Below, piece by piece: positions 63,301-64,000 of a DNA stretch of 64,000 bases. The notes below the pieces were generated by a model, which saw nothing but the letters and a program-made list of their open reading frames with translations, did not search any database and was not told the origin of the DNA. Source of the DNA: Certhia americana (lineage: Eukaryota; Chordata; Aves; Passeriformes; Certhiidae); the NCBI GenBank assembly GCA_018697195.1, contig CM031879.1, forward strand, positions 42,085,378 through 42,149,377. Direction: 5' to 3'. Made by a program: the position numbers and the translations under genes. How positions within the stretch are numbered: the stretch's first letter is position 1; every line of letters starts with the position of its first letter.

Positions 63301-64000
63301 CCATGAGTACTCATAAAAATACATAATTAAATCAAATTTTTACACACATACATAAATTTTGCAGAGTCAATTACTTGCCTAGGCCTGCCACTTTCATATT
63401 TTTAACTCTGATCATACTTGCAATGTGAGAAGCATCACTGCAGTATGCAGAGAAATTGTAATTCCAGTAATATATGCAGTGGAATATTTTTTCCAGCTTA
63501 AATTGATTATTCTCTTTATCTTTAGAATTATTGTGAAATGCTATGATTTTATTATCAGGCCTCTCGAGGTAGTTAGAATATTGTGTAATACTTTTATGAG
63601 TTCAGAAACCAGACTTTACTGTAAAAGAGTGGTTAACGCATATGGATACACCCCCAAAGTTTCCAGTAACAATTACATTCCAAGAAAGGTGCTAAATATA
63701 TTGCTACCAAGAATCTCCTAGTTTTTTCCTCCCTCAATCTTTGATGTCATTTGGGAGAGCCAAGAATTTTTGCTTCACCTACTTAAAACTTTTAAACGTG
63801 AAATAAAAATTTGCTTTAGATTTTTATCCTATGGAGGAAGTCTGATCCTGTAGCTATCACCTGGCAAAAATTCCCACTGTATTAAATGTGAGTCTTCCTT
63901 GTCAGGACTGCAGACTGTCAGGGCTGCAGTTATAGTCAGCCGTTTGTGGCAAAATTATTCCAAGTCCACACGAGGCTGCTGATGTTGTTATTCTAGCTGA

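Larger units (their letters stand above)
40558..64000 (+). other. CRADD intron 2, 5' part (continues past the window)
   Basis: More than 23 kb with no recognisable coding exon of CRADD or another gene. CRADD is known for a very long intron at this position in mammals. It contains the CR1 copy, microsatellites, GC patch and repeat pair listed separately. The last 4 kb are especially AT-rich with no feature I can name. Confidence 0.75.

Noticed and set aside
63425..63721. 98-codon ORF with hydrophobic N-terminal half
   Set aside because: Lies in AT-rich intron, where Ile/Phe/Leu-rich translation is expected. No recognisable family or conserved context.
1..64000. CRISPR arrays, bacterial operons, rRNA or tRNA genes
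   Set aside because: No spaced direct-repeat arrays, ribosome-binding-site-led gene strings, or tRNA cloverleaf with A/B boxes was seen. The window is spliced vertebrate DNA.

Overview
This is a vertebrate nuclear window, almost certainly from a bird. The host calls rest on exon-by-exon protein matches to three genes in the order MRPL42, SOCS2, CRADD, all on the + strand. That is the order of human 12q22 and its avian counterpart. The window also carries CR1 LINE copies with the typical bird 3' tail, and a solo-LTR-like element whose promoter and poly(A) layout resembles avian alpharetroviral LTRs. The background is AT-rich with long introns and intergenic DNA. Two compact CpG islands mark the SOCS2 and CRADD promoters.

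Layout. 1-5.2 kb: the last four coding exons of MRPL42 (mitochondrial ribosome, large subunit), with the start of the gene off the left edge. A 10-N assembly gap at 553-562 is flanked by an exact 47-bp duplication, so it is probably a contig-overlap artefact. 5.2-21.3 kb: intergenic DNA with an LTR-like element, an antisense CR1 tail, a small GC-rich minisatellite patch and homopolymer tracts. 21.3-24.6 kb: the SOCS2 CpG island, with two adjacent STAT-type GAS motifs, a G-quadruplex-prone run, a likely non-coding first exon and a tiny upstream ORF. 23.8-25.3 kb: the complete two-exon SOCS2 coding sequence (197 aa, SH2 plus SOCS box). 25.3-36.6 kb: SOCS2 3' UTR and intergenic DNA. 36.7-37.4 kb: CRADD CpG-island promoter and likely non-coding exon 1. 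40.3-40.6 kb: CRADD first coding exon (CARD). 40.6-64 kb: CRADD intron 2, still open at the window end. It holds a long degraded CR1, simple repeats, an isolated GC/CpG patch and a pair of diverged repeats. The CRADD death-domain exon was not found and presumably lies further right.

Functionally the neighbours are not an operon. MRPL42 supports mitochondrial translation. SOCS2 is a cytokine/growth-hormone feedback inhibitor that recruits an Elongin B/C-Cullin5 ligase, and its promoter carries sites for the STATs it restrains. CRADD (RAIDD) is the adaptor between PIDD1 and caspase-2. I saw no convincing novel biological system. The points most worth checking are regulatory (tandem GAS, uORF, intronic CpG patch, possible cryptic exons) or assembly-related.
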